A stretch of DNA of 10,047 nt, taken from the NCBI GenBank assembly GCA_947632575.1, contig CANRPV010000045.1, forward strand, positions 1-10,047, written 5' to 3'. The notes below the pieces were generated by a model. That model searched no databases and was not told the DNA's origin. It worked only from the letters and a program-made list of their open reading frames with translations. A program made the translations under genes and the position numbers. This stretch comes from an uncultured Eggerthellaceae bacterium (GTDB lineage: Bacteria > Actinomycetota > Coriobacteriia > Coriobacteriales > Eggerthellaceae). Within the stretch, counting starts at the first letter, position 1. Each line of letters starts with the position of its first letter. Positions 1-6,495 of the stretch are shown here, piece after piece.

Positions 1-824
1 GCCGTCACCGGAATGGCCTCCTCATCAACCTGCATGTCCACCTGCGACTGCTCCGCTAGCTCATTGAGCGTGGAGGCAAGACCTCCTCGAGTGGGATCTC
101 GAAAGCAGCGCGTATCCGGAGCCGCCTGCAGCACCGCCTCGACCAGACGGTTCAGAGGAGCCGCATCGCTTTGAACCGGGGCCGAGAAACCCAAACCCTC
201 CCGGCAGCTCATGATGGTGATGCCATGGTCTCCCATGGTGCCACTCACCAAGATCTTGTCTCCCGGCTGGCACTGCGTACCACTGAGTCGGCGCCCGGCA
301 GGCAAAACGCCGATACCGCTCGTGTTGATATAGACCCCGTCGCCGTGGCCGCGATTGACCACCTTCGTATCCCCCGTGACGATGCGCACGCCCGCCTCTT
401 GGGCACTCTCAGCCATGGAATGACAAATCTTCCGAAGATCGTCGAGGGGATATCCTTCCTCCAAGATGAAAGCCGCGCTCATATAGAGCGGTCGAGCCCC
501 GCTGGTGGCCACATCATTGACCGTGCCACATACGGCAAGACGCCCGATGTCCCCTCCCGGGAAAAAGTGCGGCGTCACAACGAAGCTATCCGTCGAGTAA
601 GCAAGACGCTGTCCCTCTTGCAAGACGGGTAACAAGGCCGCGTCGTCGCCTTGAAGCAGTTCGGGGCCACCGTAGGCTTCGAAGAAGAGCTCATCGATGA
701 GGCGCTTCATCATAAGGCCGCCACTTCCGTGTCCCAAAAGCACCTCTTGGGGAGTACGCGCGGACGAAGAGCTAACGCCTGCAGAAGTGGCTTGGGTGGT
801 GGGAATATGGTTGGAATCTAGCAC
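1..824 (-). CDS. hypE: HypE, hydrogenase maturation protein (3' end off window)
   Basis: HypE, with HypF, makes the cyanide ligands of the [NiFe]-hydrogenase active site by ATP-dependent dehydration of a C-terminal thiocarboxamide in the cytoplasm. About 274 codons are visible. They include the N-terminal GHGSGG (residues 31-36), QGDDAALLP, a CGTVNDVATSGARP stretch, TGDTKVV and DPTRGG (residues 243-248), all typical of the AIRS/PurM-like ATP-binding fold of HypE. The C-terminal part with the catalytic Cys lies beyond base 1, so activity cannot be judged. I chose the GTG at 824 because AAAAGG sits six bases upstream; an N-terminal extension of about 25 residues precedes the conserved core. It lies 30 bp behind nikR on the same strand, so the two are probably cotranscribed, linking hydrogenase maturation to nickel sensing. 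The family call is firm. Confidence 0.95.
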   Translation of the reverse strand, partial: MLDSNHIPTTQATSAGVSSSSARTPQEVLLGHGSGGLMMKRLIDELFFEAYGGPELLQGDDAALLPVLQEGQRLAYSTDSFVVTPHFFPGGDIGRLAVCGTVNDVATSGARPLYMSAAFILEEGYPLDDLRKICHSMAESAQEAGVRIVTGDTKVVNRGHGDGVYINTSGIGVLPAGRRLSGTQCQPGDKILVSGTMGDHGITIMSCREGLGFSAPVQSDAAPLNRLVEAVLQAAPDTRCFRDPTRGGLASTLNELAEQSQVDMQVDEEAIPVT

Positions 825-854
825 GGTAGACCTTTTCAATAATTAACGAGGTGA

Positions 855-1268
855 TCAGTCGGTGGTGGTCAAAACCAGCTTCCCGTGGCGCACGCCTTTG
901 GTGCCAAGAATCTGGTTGGAGATGACTTTGACCAACTCCGCCTGCCCCTTGATGACGATAACCTCAAGGCAGGTGTGAGCGTCCACGTGGATATGGAGAC
1001 TTGCCACGATGGATTCGCAATGCTTGTGCTGGATCTCGTGGAGCTTCTCCTGCAAATCCGAGCCATGGTGGTCGAAAACGATGGTCAAGGTTCCCATGAC
1101 ATGAGCGCCCGGAACGACCACATCCTCCTCGTCGAGGGCATCACGCACCAGATCACGCACGACCTCGCTCCGATTTATCCCCGTTCCGCGTTTGGCTACC
1201 AGCCCATCGAAACGCTCAAGAAGGTCACTTGGCATGGCGACGGAAAAACGACTGAGATTCTGACCCAT
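855..1268 (-). CDS. nikR: NikR, nickel-responsive ribbon-helix-helix repressor
   Basis: A transcription factor that binds Ni(II) and then DNA, usually repressing nickel uptake genes. The 137-aa length is typical. Residues 4-45 form the ribbon-helix-helix (RFSVAMPSDLLERFD, then NRSEVVRDLVRDAL), followed by the ACT-like nickel/tetramerisation domain. The nickel ligands known from E. coli NikR (His76, His87, His89, Cys95) align by motif with His81, His92, His94 (LHIHVD) and Cys100 (CLEV), so metal sensing looks intact. GVRHGKL near the C-terminus is also family-typical. The ATG start at 1268 has only a weak ribosome-binding site (TTAGG, seven bases upstream). The gene precedes hypE by 30 bp. Autoregulation is possible (see the direct repeat upstream), but no classical NikR palindrome was recognised. 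Annotation is secure; the regulated targets are unknown. Confidence 0.95.
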   Translation of the reverse strand: MGQNLSRFSVAMPSDLLERFDGLVAKRGTGINRSEVVRDLVRDALDEEDVVVPGAHVMGTLTIVFDHHGSDLQEKLHEIQHKHCESIVASLHIHVDAHTCLEVIVIKGQAELVKVISNQILGTKGVRHGKLVLTTTD

Positions 1269-1305
1269 TCTTATACCTAAAGATCGTTGTGCCTCAAGGA
1301 TTGCT

Positions 1306-1343
1306 CGATTAAAGAATTGTCTGATATCGCCCGATTAAGAATT
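1306..1343. repeat. Direct repeat in front of nikR, possible operator
   Basis: CGATTAAAGAATT (1306-1318) and CGATTAAGAATT (1332-1343) are nearly identical and start 26 bp apart, in the 89-bp gap between nikR and the upstream small gene. This is seen directly. That it binds a regulator is inference. NikR sites described elsewhere are inverted repeats, so another protein, or no function, is equally possible. Confidence 0.4.
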
Positions 1344-1357
1344 TACGCGTTAAAAAG

Positions 1358-1612
1358 CTACACGAGCGAGACACTCACTCCGGAAGCCAGCTCAGCATCG
1401 CTTTCCAGAGCGTCTTTTGCCTCATCGAGCATAGCCCGAACATCATCGAGAAGGGCTTGCGCCTGATGCATCTTCTCGCTCACGGTCGTAAATCCGGCGT
1501 CTTCAGCCTTATGAGCTAGATTGTGAGTCCATCTCCGCTCAAGCTTCAGATGATCATCGATCTGCTCGACCATCATCTCAAACTGCCCAATATTCACGCC
1601 ATTCGTGCACAT
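1358..1612 (-). CDS. Small helical protein of unknown function (84 aa)
   Basis: Not recognised. The 84-aa acidic protein is predicted from composition to be almost wholly alpha-helical. Residues ~10-72 are rich in E, D, K, L and A with leucines and methionines at heptad-like spacing, suggesting a helical hairpin or coiled coil. The only Cys is at position 2 and there is no signal peptide or membrane segment. The ATG start at 1612 has GGGAGG 11 bases upstream, a longer spacing than usual; no better start exists in the frame. It is transcribed towards nikR-hypE, 89 bp upstream, and could belong to that unit. It is divergent from the 158-aa gene. Coding status rests on the ribosome-binding site and protein-like composition only. 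Confidence 0.65.
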   Translation of the reverse strand: MCTNGVNIGQFEMMVEQIDDHLKLERRWTHNLAHKAEDAGFTTVSEKMHQAQALLDDVRAMLDEAKDALESDAELASGVSVSLV

Positions 1613-1711
1613 GGAAACCGTCGCCTCCCATAGCTTTTCCGATAAAACTCTCTCTTTTCTCTTTAGTATATAGTTTGTTCAAACTTATTTCCCTCGAACC
1701 AAAGGTTTCGT
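1613..1711. promoter_or_regulatory. Divergent intergenic region between two hypothetical genes
   Basis: This AT-rich 99-bp gap must carry promoters for both flanking genes. On the minus strand TATACT (1665-1670 complement) is a good -10 candidate for the 84-aa gene, without a clear -35. The small inverted repeat GTTTG-TT-CAAAC (1674-1685) lies beside it and could be an operator. AAAGG at 1701-1705 is the ribosome-binding site of the plus-strand gene. The promoter assignment is tentative. Confidence 0.35.
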
Positions 1712-2188
1712 GTGAAGAATTCAGCGGATAGTAACATATATGAGGTGAATGCCCTTTCGGTGCTCAACGCCTACGAGGATCTCATCGAAGGTGATACCAA
1801 TTCATCGGTGTTGGTCATCAGTGCCAAACCGCTTTCCTCCCAAGCTCGGAAGGCTCTGGAGAAATCCGCGGAATACCTTGGCTATCTGTCGGATGCGATC
1901 GCCTGGGCGTTAACCGCGCTACCAGACGCGGCTCTTTCGCTAGGAACTCGTGATCTCCATCTTCTCGTGGAGGGACTCGATCCCCTCTTTGTCATAGCCA
2001 CCGACGCCTCATCAGGTGAGCTGCTAGGCCAGGCCTATGGCGTGAAGATCGCGCCTGACACCTTGAACCGCGTGCTGGGTCGCAGTGTCCTTTGTCTGAA
2101 GGATTTCGAGGGATCCCTCAAAAATGAAGATGCCAAGCAACGGGCTTGGCATCTTCTGAAACAATTACCTAAACGTTCTTTGGGCTAA
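1712..2188 (+). CDS. Conserved-looking hypothetical protein (158 aa)
   Basis: Not recognised as a known family. The 158-aa soluble protein has mixed alpha/beta character, with strand-like stretches SSVLVISAKPL (~31-41) and LHLLVEGLDPLFVIATD (~82-98) separated by helical SQARKALEKSAEYLGY and AIAWALTAL segments. There is no signal peptide, membrane segment or obvious catalytic motif. The GTG start is supported by AAAGG six bases upstream and is the first residue of a well-behaved frame. The stop is followed by an 11-bp tandem duplication. The 3' part of the coding sequence contains a perfect 12-bp inverted repeat that seems to serve as terminator for the convergent phosphohexomutase gene. The gene is probably monocistronic. 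Function unknown. Confidence 0.75.
   Translation: MKNSADSNIYEVNALSVLNAYEDLIEGDTNSSVLVISAKPLSSQARKALEKSAEYLGYLSDAIAWALTALPDAALSLGTRDLHLLVEGLDPLFVIATDASSGELLGQAYGVKIAPDTLNRVLGRSVLCLKDFEGSLKNEDAKQRAWHLLKQLPKRSLG
2127..2155 (-). terminator. Intrinsic terminator of the phosphohexomutase gene, inside the neighbouring coding sequence
   Basis: AAGATGCCAAGC (2127-2138) and GCTTGGCATCTT (2144-2155) form a perfect 12-bp stem with a 5-nt loop. Read on the minus strand the hairpin is followed by CATTTTTG (five T), as in an intrinsic terminator; on the plus strand no T-run follows. It lies 137 bases past the stop of the minus-strand phosphohexomutase gene and within codons ~139-148 of the plus-strand 158-aa gene. 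Confidence 0.65.
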
Positions 2189-2209
2189 GCGCCAGGTAAG
2201 CGCCAGGTA
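2188..2209. repeat. 11-bp tandem duplication
   Basis: AGCGCCAGGTA occurs twice in direct succession, starting on the last base of the stop codon of the 158-aa gene. It is a recent-looking slippage duplication in the 103-bp convergent gap (2189-2291). Nothing else in that gap resembles a gene or a strong terminator; only a 5-bp GATCT-ATC-AGATC stem is visible. Confidence 0.75.
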
Positions 2210-2291
2210 ACACATGGCGAAGCGCACGCAAAACTCGATCTATCAGATCCAGCCTCGCACCAAAGCGCGGCGTTCACATGCTGCTAGCGTA

Positions 2292-3704
2292 TTATCCTTC
2301 GACGACAGCCTCGGCCTTGTCCAAAAGCTCACCCACCTCATCGATCGTGGCAGCCTCGGCATAGATACGCACCAGCGGCTCGGTGCCGGAGGGACGCATC
2401 ATGACCCAGGCGTCGCCCTCAAGCAACAGCTTCACGCCATCGCGACGATCGATGTCGATGACCTTCTTGCCCGCGAACTCCTCGGGAGCATAGTGAGGGA
2501 CGGTCTCGGCCTTGAAGGTGGCCATTTGCTCATCGGTGATGGTCAGGCCCTTGCGGGCGAATTCGAGACGGCCGATCTCGTCGAACATATCCTGAACCAG
2601 CTGACCGAGATCCTTGCCACGCTGCGCCATCATTTCGCTTAACAGCAGCGCCATGAGCAATCCGTCGCGCTCTTTCACATGATCGGGCAGGCCGATGCCA
2701 CCGGACTCCTCTCCGCCGATCATGACGCCGCCCTTTTCCATCTCGCCGTAGATCCACTTGAATCCCACCGGCGTCGAAACGAGCTCAAGTCCGAGACGAC
2801 GGCACATGCGATCGAGCATGGCGGAGGCGGTAATGGTGGAGACCACCTTACCCGTGGCTTTGCGATCCTCGACCATATGCTCCACCAGCAGCGTGATGAT
2901 GCGATGGGGATTGACGAAGTTGCCCTCGGAATCACCCGCGGCGATACGGTCGGCGTCGCCATCGTTCACGAAGAGGGCGTCATATCCCAGCTCCTTCACC
3001 TTGGCCAGACCGCGGTCAACCCAAGGTGGAATGGGCTCCGGATGTAAACCATCGAAGGTGGGATCGGTCGCGTTGTTGATCTCACAGACCTCAACACCCA
3101 TATCTCGCAGCATATCCGCCAGATAATGACGACCGGCACCAAAGAGCGGATCCACTACCACCTTAAGACCAGCGCCACGGATAGCCTCCACGTCAACAGT
3201 GTTGCGGAGAGCGTCCAGATAGGCGCTCATCAAATCCACTTCCTCAAAAGAACCGCGACGATCGGTGGGCACGGTGCCCAAGGCTGCCTCGACCCTATCG
3301 GTGAACTCCTTCGGGCTCGCTCCACCATCAGCCATGCGCAGTTTCACGCCGAGATATTCGGCGGGATTGTGGCTACTGGTGAGCATGATGCCGCCCACGG
3401 CATCGTCATCATGAGCCACGGACCAGCACAGTGCGGGCGTCGGGCAATAGTCCTTGGTGAGCTTCACCTTAAAGCCATGGGACGCCGCCACCCCAGCGGC
3501 CAGTTGAGCATAGCTATGGGCATCTCGACGACAATCATGGCCGATGATGATGGTTCCCGGATTTTCCACCGAACGACCAGCCTCTTCGGCACACTCCTTA
3601 AATACGCGCGCCGCTGCGTCCACAACTAAAACGACATTATCTTCCGTAAAGTCCTCACCGATGATGGCTCGCCATCCGTCGGTGCCAAAATGAATACCTG
3701 CCAC
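2292..3704 (-). CDS. Phosphoglucomutase/phosphomannomutase family protein
   Basis: An alpha-D-phosphohexomutase that interconverts hexose 1- and 6-phosphates (or pentose equivalents) via a phosphoserine and a bisphosphate intermediate, feeding sugar-nucleotide synthesis in the cytoplasm. All four family signatures are present: the active-serine loop TSSHNP with Ser111, the metal loop DGDADR (248-253), the sugar-binding loop GEESGG (331-336) and the phosphate-binding loop RPSGTEP (437-443). The 470-aa length is normal. The start is GTG at 3704, preceded by AAAGGGGG. The residue before the catalytic serine is Ser rather than the common Ala. Exact substrate (glucose, mannose, glucosamine) cannot be told from the loops. 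It is divergent from galE, which uses the UDP-glucose that such an enzyme helps to make. Its terminator is probably the hairpin at 2127-2155. Confidence 0.93.
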   Translation of the reverse strand: MAGIHFGTDGWRAIIGEDFTEDNVVLVVDAAARVFKECAEEAGRSVENPGTIIIGHDCRRDAHSYAQLAAGVAASHGFKVKLTKDYCPTPALCWSVAHDDDAVGGIMLTSSHNPAEYLGVKLRMADGGASPKEFTDRVEAALGTVPTDRRGSFEEVDLMSAYLDALRNTVDVEAIRGAGLKVVVDPLFGAGRHYLADMLRDMGVEVCEINNATDPTFDGLHPEPIPPWVDRGLAKVKELGYDALFVNDGDADRIAAGDSEGNFVNPHRIITLLVEHMVEDRKATGKVVSTITASAMLDRMCRRLGLELVSTPVGFKWIYGEMEKGGVMIGGEESGGIGLPDHVKERDGLLMALLLSEMMAQRGKDLGQLVQDMFDEIGRLEFARKGLTITDEQMATFKAETVPHYAPEEFAGKKVIDIDRRDGVKLLLEGDAWVMMRPSGTEPLVRIYAEAATIDEVGELLDKAEAVVEG

Positions 3705-3727
3705 GGTGCCCCCTTTCCTCTTCAGCT

Positions 3728-3733
3728 ATCATA
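3728..3733 (-). promoter_or_regulatory. Extended -10 promoter of the phosphohexomutase gene
   Basis: On the minus strand TGTTATGAT gives an extended -10 box (TATGAT, with TG one base upstream). A weak -35-like ATGACC lies 19 bp further up. Predicted transcription start near 3721 leaves a ~17-nt leader holding the AAAGGGGG ribosome-binding site. The 105-bp gap also has to hold the galE promoter; no convincing one was seen, although GGTACA is repeated at 3759 and 3786. Confidence 0.5.
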
Positions 3734-3809
3734 ACACCTAAGATTTCGCTGAGGTCATGGTACAGCGGAGCGGCGCTAAAGGCGCGGTACAAGAGTAAAG
3801 GAAACGATC

Positions 3810-4967
3810 ATGTCAAATAAATCCCTCGCAAAGAGCCCCGACCAGCTATGTGTTTTGGTGACAGGAGGCGCCGGTTTCATCGGTAGCCACACCTGCGTCG
3901 AGCTTCTCGAGCGCGGCTACAAGGTAGTCGTGGTGGACAACCTGAGCAACTCCAACGAGGAAGCTATCGCAAGAATTCGCACCATCACGGGCACCGAAGA
4001 GGGAGAGGCCGCCAAGCGCCTGCATTTCTATCAGACCGACATCCTCGATCGCGATGCTCTCGACGAGATTTTCACCGCCCATGACATCGACGTCATCATC
4101 CATTTCGCCGGATACAAAGCCGTCGGCGAAAGCGTCCAGAAGCCTCTGGAGTACTACTGGAACAACATCGGCGGAACCTTGGTGCTCTGCGACGTGGCAC
4201 GCAACCATGGCGTGAAGAACATCGTCTTCTCCTCAAGCGCCACCGTCTACGGCGACCCCGAGGTCACGCCGCTCACCGAATCAAGCCCCAAGCGTGGCGC
4301 CACGAATCCCTATGGCCAGACCAAATCCATGCTCGAGCAGATCCTGACCGATCTCTACATCGGCGACCATGAGTGGGACGTAGTGCTTCTTCGCTACTTC
4401 AACCCCATCGGCGCCCATGAGAGTGGCATGATCGGCGAGGATCCTCAGGGTATCCCCAATAACCTGCTTCCCTACGTGGCTCAGGTGGCGGTGGGACGCC
4501 TGGAGAAGGTCAACGTCTTCGGCGACGACTACCCCACTCCGGATGGAACCGGCGTGCGCGATTATATCCATGTAGTCGATCTGGCTCGTGGTCATGTGGC
4601 CGCCCTGGATTGGATGGGCGGAAAAGTGGGAACCGGCGAGCCTTTAGGCATCGGATCCATTCAAGGAGAGCCTGCTCCCGATGGTGATCGTCGCGGCGTC
4701 GGCATCTTCAACCTCGGCACCGGCACTGGCTCAAGCGTTTTGGACGTGATCCATGCCTTTGAGCGTGCCTGCGGACATCCTATCCCCTATGAGATCAAAG
4801 AGCGCCGCCCCGGCGATGTGGCCGAGACCTATGCCGCCTGCGACAAGGCGCGCGACGAACTGGGTTGGGTCGCCGAATATGACCTCGACCGCATGGTGGA
4901 GGACAGCTGGCGTTGGCAATCAATGAACCCGATGGGCTATAACGTGTCCGATGGAGAGAGCGCCTAG
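3810..4967 (+). CDS. galE: UDP-glucose/UDP-hexose 4-epimerase
   Basis: An NAD-dependent short-chain dehydrogenase/reductase that interconverts UDP-Glc and UDP-Gal (and possibly the N-acetyl forms). The Rossmann motif TGGAGFIG is at residues 18-25, followed by SSSATVYGD and NPYGQTK. By comparison with E. coli GalE (Ser124, Tyr149, Lys153) the catalytic residues are Ser143, Tyr168 and Lys172. At 385 aa it is longer than the usual ~338. It has about 13 extra N-terminal residues and a Gly/Pro-rich insert of roughly 25 residues (~272-296) before the conserved FNLGTG. The position matching E. coli Tyr299, which limits substrate size, is Thr340, suggesting it may also accept UDP-GlcNAc/GalNAc. ATG start with AAAGGA seven bases upstream. 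Its last 48 bases overlap the VanZ-family gene on the other strand. Confidence 0.95.
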   Translation: MSNKSLAKSPDQLCVLVTGGAGFIGSHTCVELLERGYKVVVVDNLSNSNEEAIARIRTITGTEEGEAAKRLHFYQTDILDRDALDEIFTAHDIDVIIHFAGYKAVGESVQKPLEYYWNNIGGTLVLCDVARNHGVKNIVFSSSATVYGDPEVTPLTESSPKRGATNPYGQTKSMLEQILTDLYIGDHEWDVVLLRYFNPIGAHESGMIGEDPQGIPNNLLPYVAQVAVGRLEKVNVFGDDYPTPDGTGVRDYIHVVDLARGHVAALDWMGGKVGTGEPLGIGSIQGEPAPDGDRRGVGIFNLGTGTGSSVLDVIHAFERACGHPIPYEIKERRPGDVAETYAACDKARDELGWVAEYDLDRMVEDSWRWQSMNPMGYNVSDGESA

Positions 4968-5366
4968 GGCAGCACCTAAGGTATCCACAACCCAATCCCA
5001 CGGATCGCAGAAGCGGCCGGGTACGAAATACTGGTGGATCTCATCGCTCACGCCATAGAGGCTGGCGATGAGAATAGCCAGAAGCGTCGCCTTGATCGGC
5101 GAGAACTTGCCGGTGAGCGCCCAGACGAGCAACATCCCGAAAACCAGATACTCGAGGAAGTGAGCCAGAGGAGACACCAGATCGATGCTGGTGCCAAAGA
5201 GGCTTTGCTGCACATCGTCGAGAAAGCGCCGGATCATGGAGATAAGTCCGGTGCCTGTAGAGAAATCGTCTTGGGTGAAGGCGGACATACAAAAGATAAA
5301 CACCGCCCAGAGAGCCACGAGGACCCAGCTTATCACGATGGTTCTTTTCGATCTTGTGCTGTCCAA
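4920..5366 (-). CDS. VanZ-family membrane protein
   Basis: A 148-aa polytopic membrane protein of the VanZ family; VanZ of the VanA cluster gives low-level teicoplanin resistance by an unknown mechanism, but most family members are chromosomal and uncharacterised. Predicted membrane segments: ~10-27, ~66-84, ~92-106 and ~125-144. Family signatures are AHFLEYLVFG (68-77) and YGVSDEIHQYFVPGR (104-118), followed by Asp121, Asp128 and Gly131. The only start that includes the first membrane segment is TTG at 5366, because an in-frame TGA lies 24 bases upstream; no good ribosome-binding site precedes it, so coupling to the upstream HAD gene (36-bp gap) is likely. Its proximity to the vanW/ligase/vanR locus is notable, but a functional link is inference. 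Confidence 0.88.
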   Translation of the reverse strand: MDSTRSKRTIVISWVLVALWAVFIFCMSAFTQDDFSTGTGLISMIRRFLDDVQQSLFGTSIDLVSPLAHFLEYLVFGMLLVWALTGKFSPIKATLLAILIASLYGVSDEIHQYFVPGRFCDPWDWVVDTLGAALGALSIGHVIAHRVH

Positions 5367-5402
5367 GGGGATGTCTATCTCATCTCAAGCCGCTCTTTAA
5401 GT

Positions 5403-6068
5403 TCATTCGTTTTCAGCCAACGAAAGCAACTCAAGGGGATCCGACACCAAAAGATCTGGCGATAGCCCTGCGACCCCGAAATCCTCCGCAGGATGATAGC
5501 CCCAGATCACGCCTACTCCGAAGACGCCGGCGTTATGAGCGGTGCGAACGTCATTGGGTGAATCCCCAATGTAGATGACTCTATCAGGACTTACGCCGAG
5601 CTCATCGATCGTTTTGAGAAGGCTTGTGGGATCAGGCTTGCGCGGATAACCCTCGGCCTCTCCGTGAAGCACGTCGAAATAGCCGGGTAAGCGCTGTTCC
5701 ATGACGATCTCCACGCCCTCCTGAAACTTATTGGACACCACCCCAAGTTTGCAGCCAAGCGCTCTGAGTTCCTTGAGCAGCAGTGGCATATGTGGATAGG
5801 GATGAGTTAGATGGTTGTCTGATTGGAGGAAACGCTGCTTCCATTCGGTCAAAATCTGAGGAATAAGGCTCTCGTCGGTGTTCGCGGGAACGGAAAGCCG
5901 GATCAACGCCTCGACACCATTGCCGACGAAACTGTGAATCTCGTCGGTGGTTCGTGGAGGAAAGCCATAGGACGCCAGCACCGCATTGGTAAGATCCACC
6001 AAATCCGGCAAGGTGTCCAGAAGCGTTCCATCCAGATCGAATATAAAGGCATCGAAAGCGCGCGCCAC
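5403..6068 (-). CDS. HAD-superfamily phosphatase, phosphoglycolate phosphatase-like
   Basis: A cytoplasmic haloacid-dehalogenase phosphatase with the Gph/PgmB-type helical cap. Motif I DLDGT has Asp11 (nucleophile) and Asp13; the cap spans ~16-85; motif II is VVSNK with Ser112; motif III Lys144 is in RKPDP; motif IV is GDSPND (168-173). All catalytic residues are present and the 221-aa length is typical. The true substrate could be 2-phosphoglycolate, another small phosphate ester or a sugar phosphate, which cannot be read from the sequence. The start is GTG at 6068 with AGAGG six bases upstream. The VanZ-family gene follows 36 bp downstream, so the two probably form an operon. A 16-bp tandem repeat lies directly upstream. 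Confidence 0.88.
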   Translation of the reverse strand: MARAFDAFIFDLDGTLLDTLPDLVDLTNAVLASYGFPPRTTDEIHSFVGNGVEALIRLSVPANTDESLIPQILTEWKQRFLQSDNHLTHPYPHMPLLLKELRALGCKLGVVSNKFQEGVEIVMEQRLPGYFDVLHGEAEGYPRKPDPTSLLKTIDELGVSPDRVIYIGDSPNDVRTAHNAGVFGVGVIWGYHPAEDFGVAGLSPDLLVSDPLELLSLAENE

Positions 6069-6110
6069 GCCGTTCCTCTCTCTGTGTCTGCTCTCAAGTA
6101 AGCATCCGCA

Positions 6111-6190
6111 CTCGAGCTTTTAAGTCCTCGAGCTCTTTAGTTCTCGAGTTCTTTATCCCTTGAGCTTTCGAAATCTCGAGCTTCGTTTTT
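6111..6190. repeat. 16-bp tandem repeat, five copies, upstream of the HAD gene
   Basis: CTCGAG or CTTGAG recurs at 6111, 6127, 6143, 6159 and 6175, exactly 16 bp apart, followed each time by a T-rich half (consensus CTCGAGCTCTTTAGTT). Weaker copies continue at 6194 and 6220. The period is not a multiple of three, so the array is not a protein repeat. In the minus-strand transcript it would lie in the leader of the HAD gene if the promoter is the TATACT at 6249-6254 (complement). Function unknown. Confidence 0.8.
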
Positions 6191-6277
6191 GCTCTTGAAC
6201 CCCTTTGACTCATTGGCTTCTTGAGCTTTTTCTCCTGCATCTGGGAAAAGTATAGCGCGCTTTGCAAAATCGAATAA

Positions 6278-6409
6278 ATGTATATTACGGTGCTTCGCGG
6301 ACGGATAGAGGTGCTTGCAGAACAAGTTGAGATCCTCAGCGGCAAAGAGCATGATATCGCGGTGAAGATAGTGTCCATAATGCCGGAAACCAGCGATGCT
6401 ATTACTTAA
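6278..6409 (+). CDS. Possible small ORF (43 aa)
   Basis: An ATG-started frame of 43 codons in the 426-bp stretch before vanW. The frame uses purines at codon position 1 in roughly three quarters of codons and reads RIEVLAEQVEIL, which looks protein-like. There is no recognisable ribosome-binding site and an in-frame stop abuts the ATG, so it may be the remnant of an older gene. The same triplets read on the minus strand are also open (to 6137) but are poorer in position-1 purines. No function is assigned. Confidence 0.2.
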   Translation: MYITVLRGRIEVLAEQVEILSGKEHDIAVKIVSIMPETSDAIT

Positions 6410-6434
6410 GATTTTGATAAGAAAGCTTAAGATT
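6405..6434 (+). promoter_or_regulatory. Direct repeat CTTAAGATT, candidate response-regulator site upstream of vanW
   Basis: CTTAAGATT is present at 6405-6413 and 6426-6434, 21 bp (two helical turns) apart on the same face of the DNA. OmpR-family regulators such as VanR commonly bind direct repeats upstream of the promoter they activate. CTTAAG also appears twice upstream of vanR (9736-9741 and 9768-9773). No clear -35/-10 pair for vanW was found between here and its start. The function is inferred. Confidence 0.4.
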
Positions 6435-6495
6435 CGCTCAGAGAAGTCTCAGTTTTCCTTTTTGCGGCTCTGATCAAGTCTTATTTCTCATAGAG

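Noticed and set aside
171..632. Plus-strand open frame of 153 codons
   Set aside because: It is the antisense shadow of hypE, whose translated motifs are unmistakable.
2214..2642. Plus-strand frame with ATG and an AGG nearby after the 158-aa gene
   Set aside because: Most of it runs antisense through the conserved 3' end of the phosphohexomutase gene, and the protein has no recognisable features.
6094..6378. Minus-strand 94-codon frame, and the overlapping frame ending at 6137
   Set aside because: Both run through the 16-bp repeat array, which breaks codon phase, and they lack ribosome-binding sites. The complementary plus frame has better codon-position bias.
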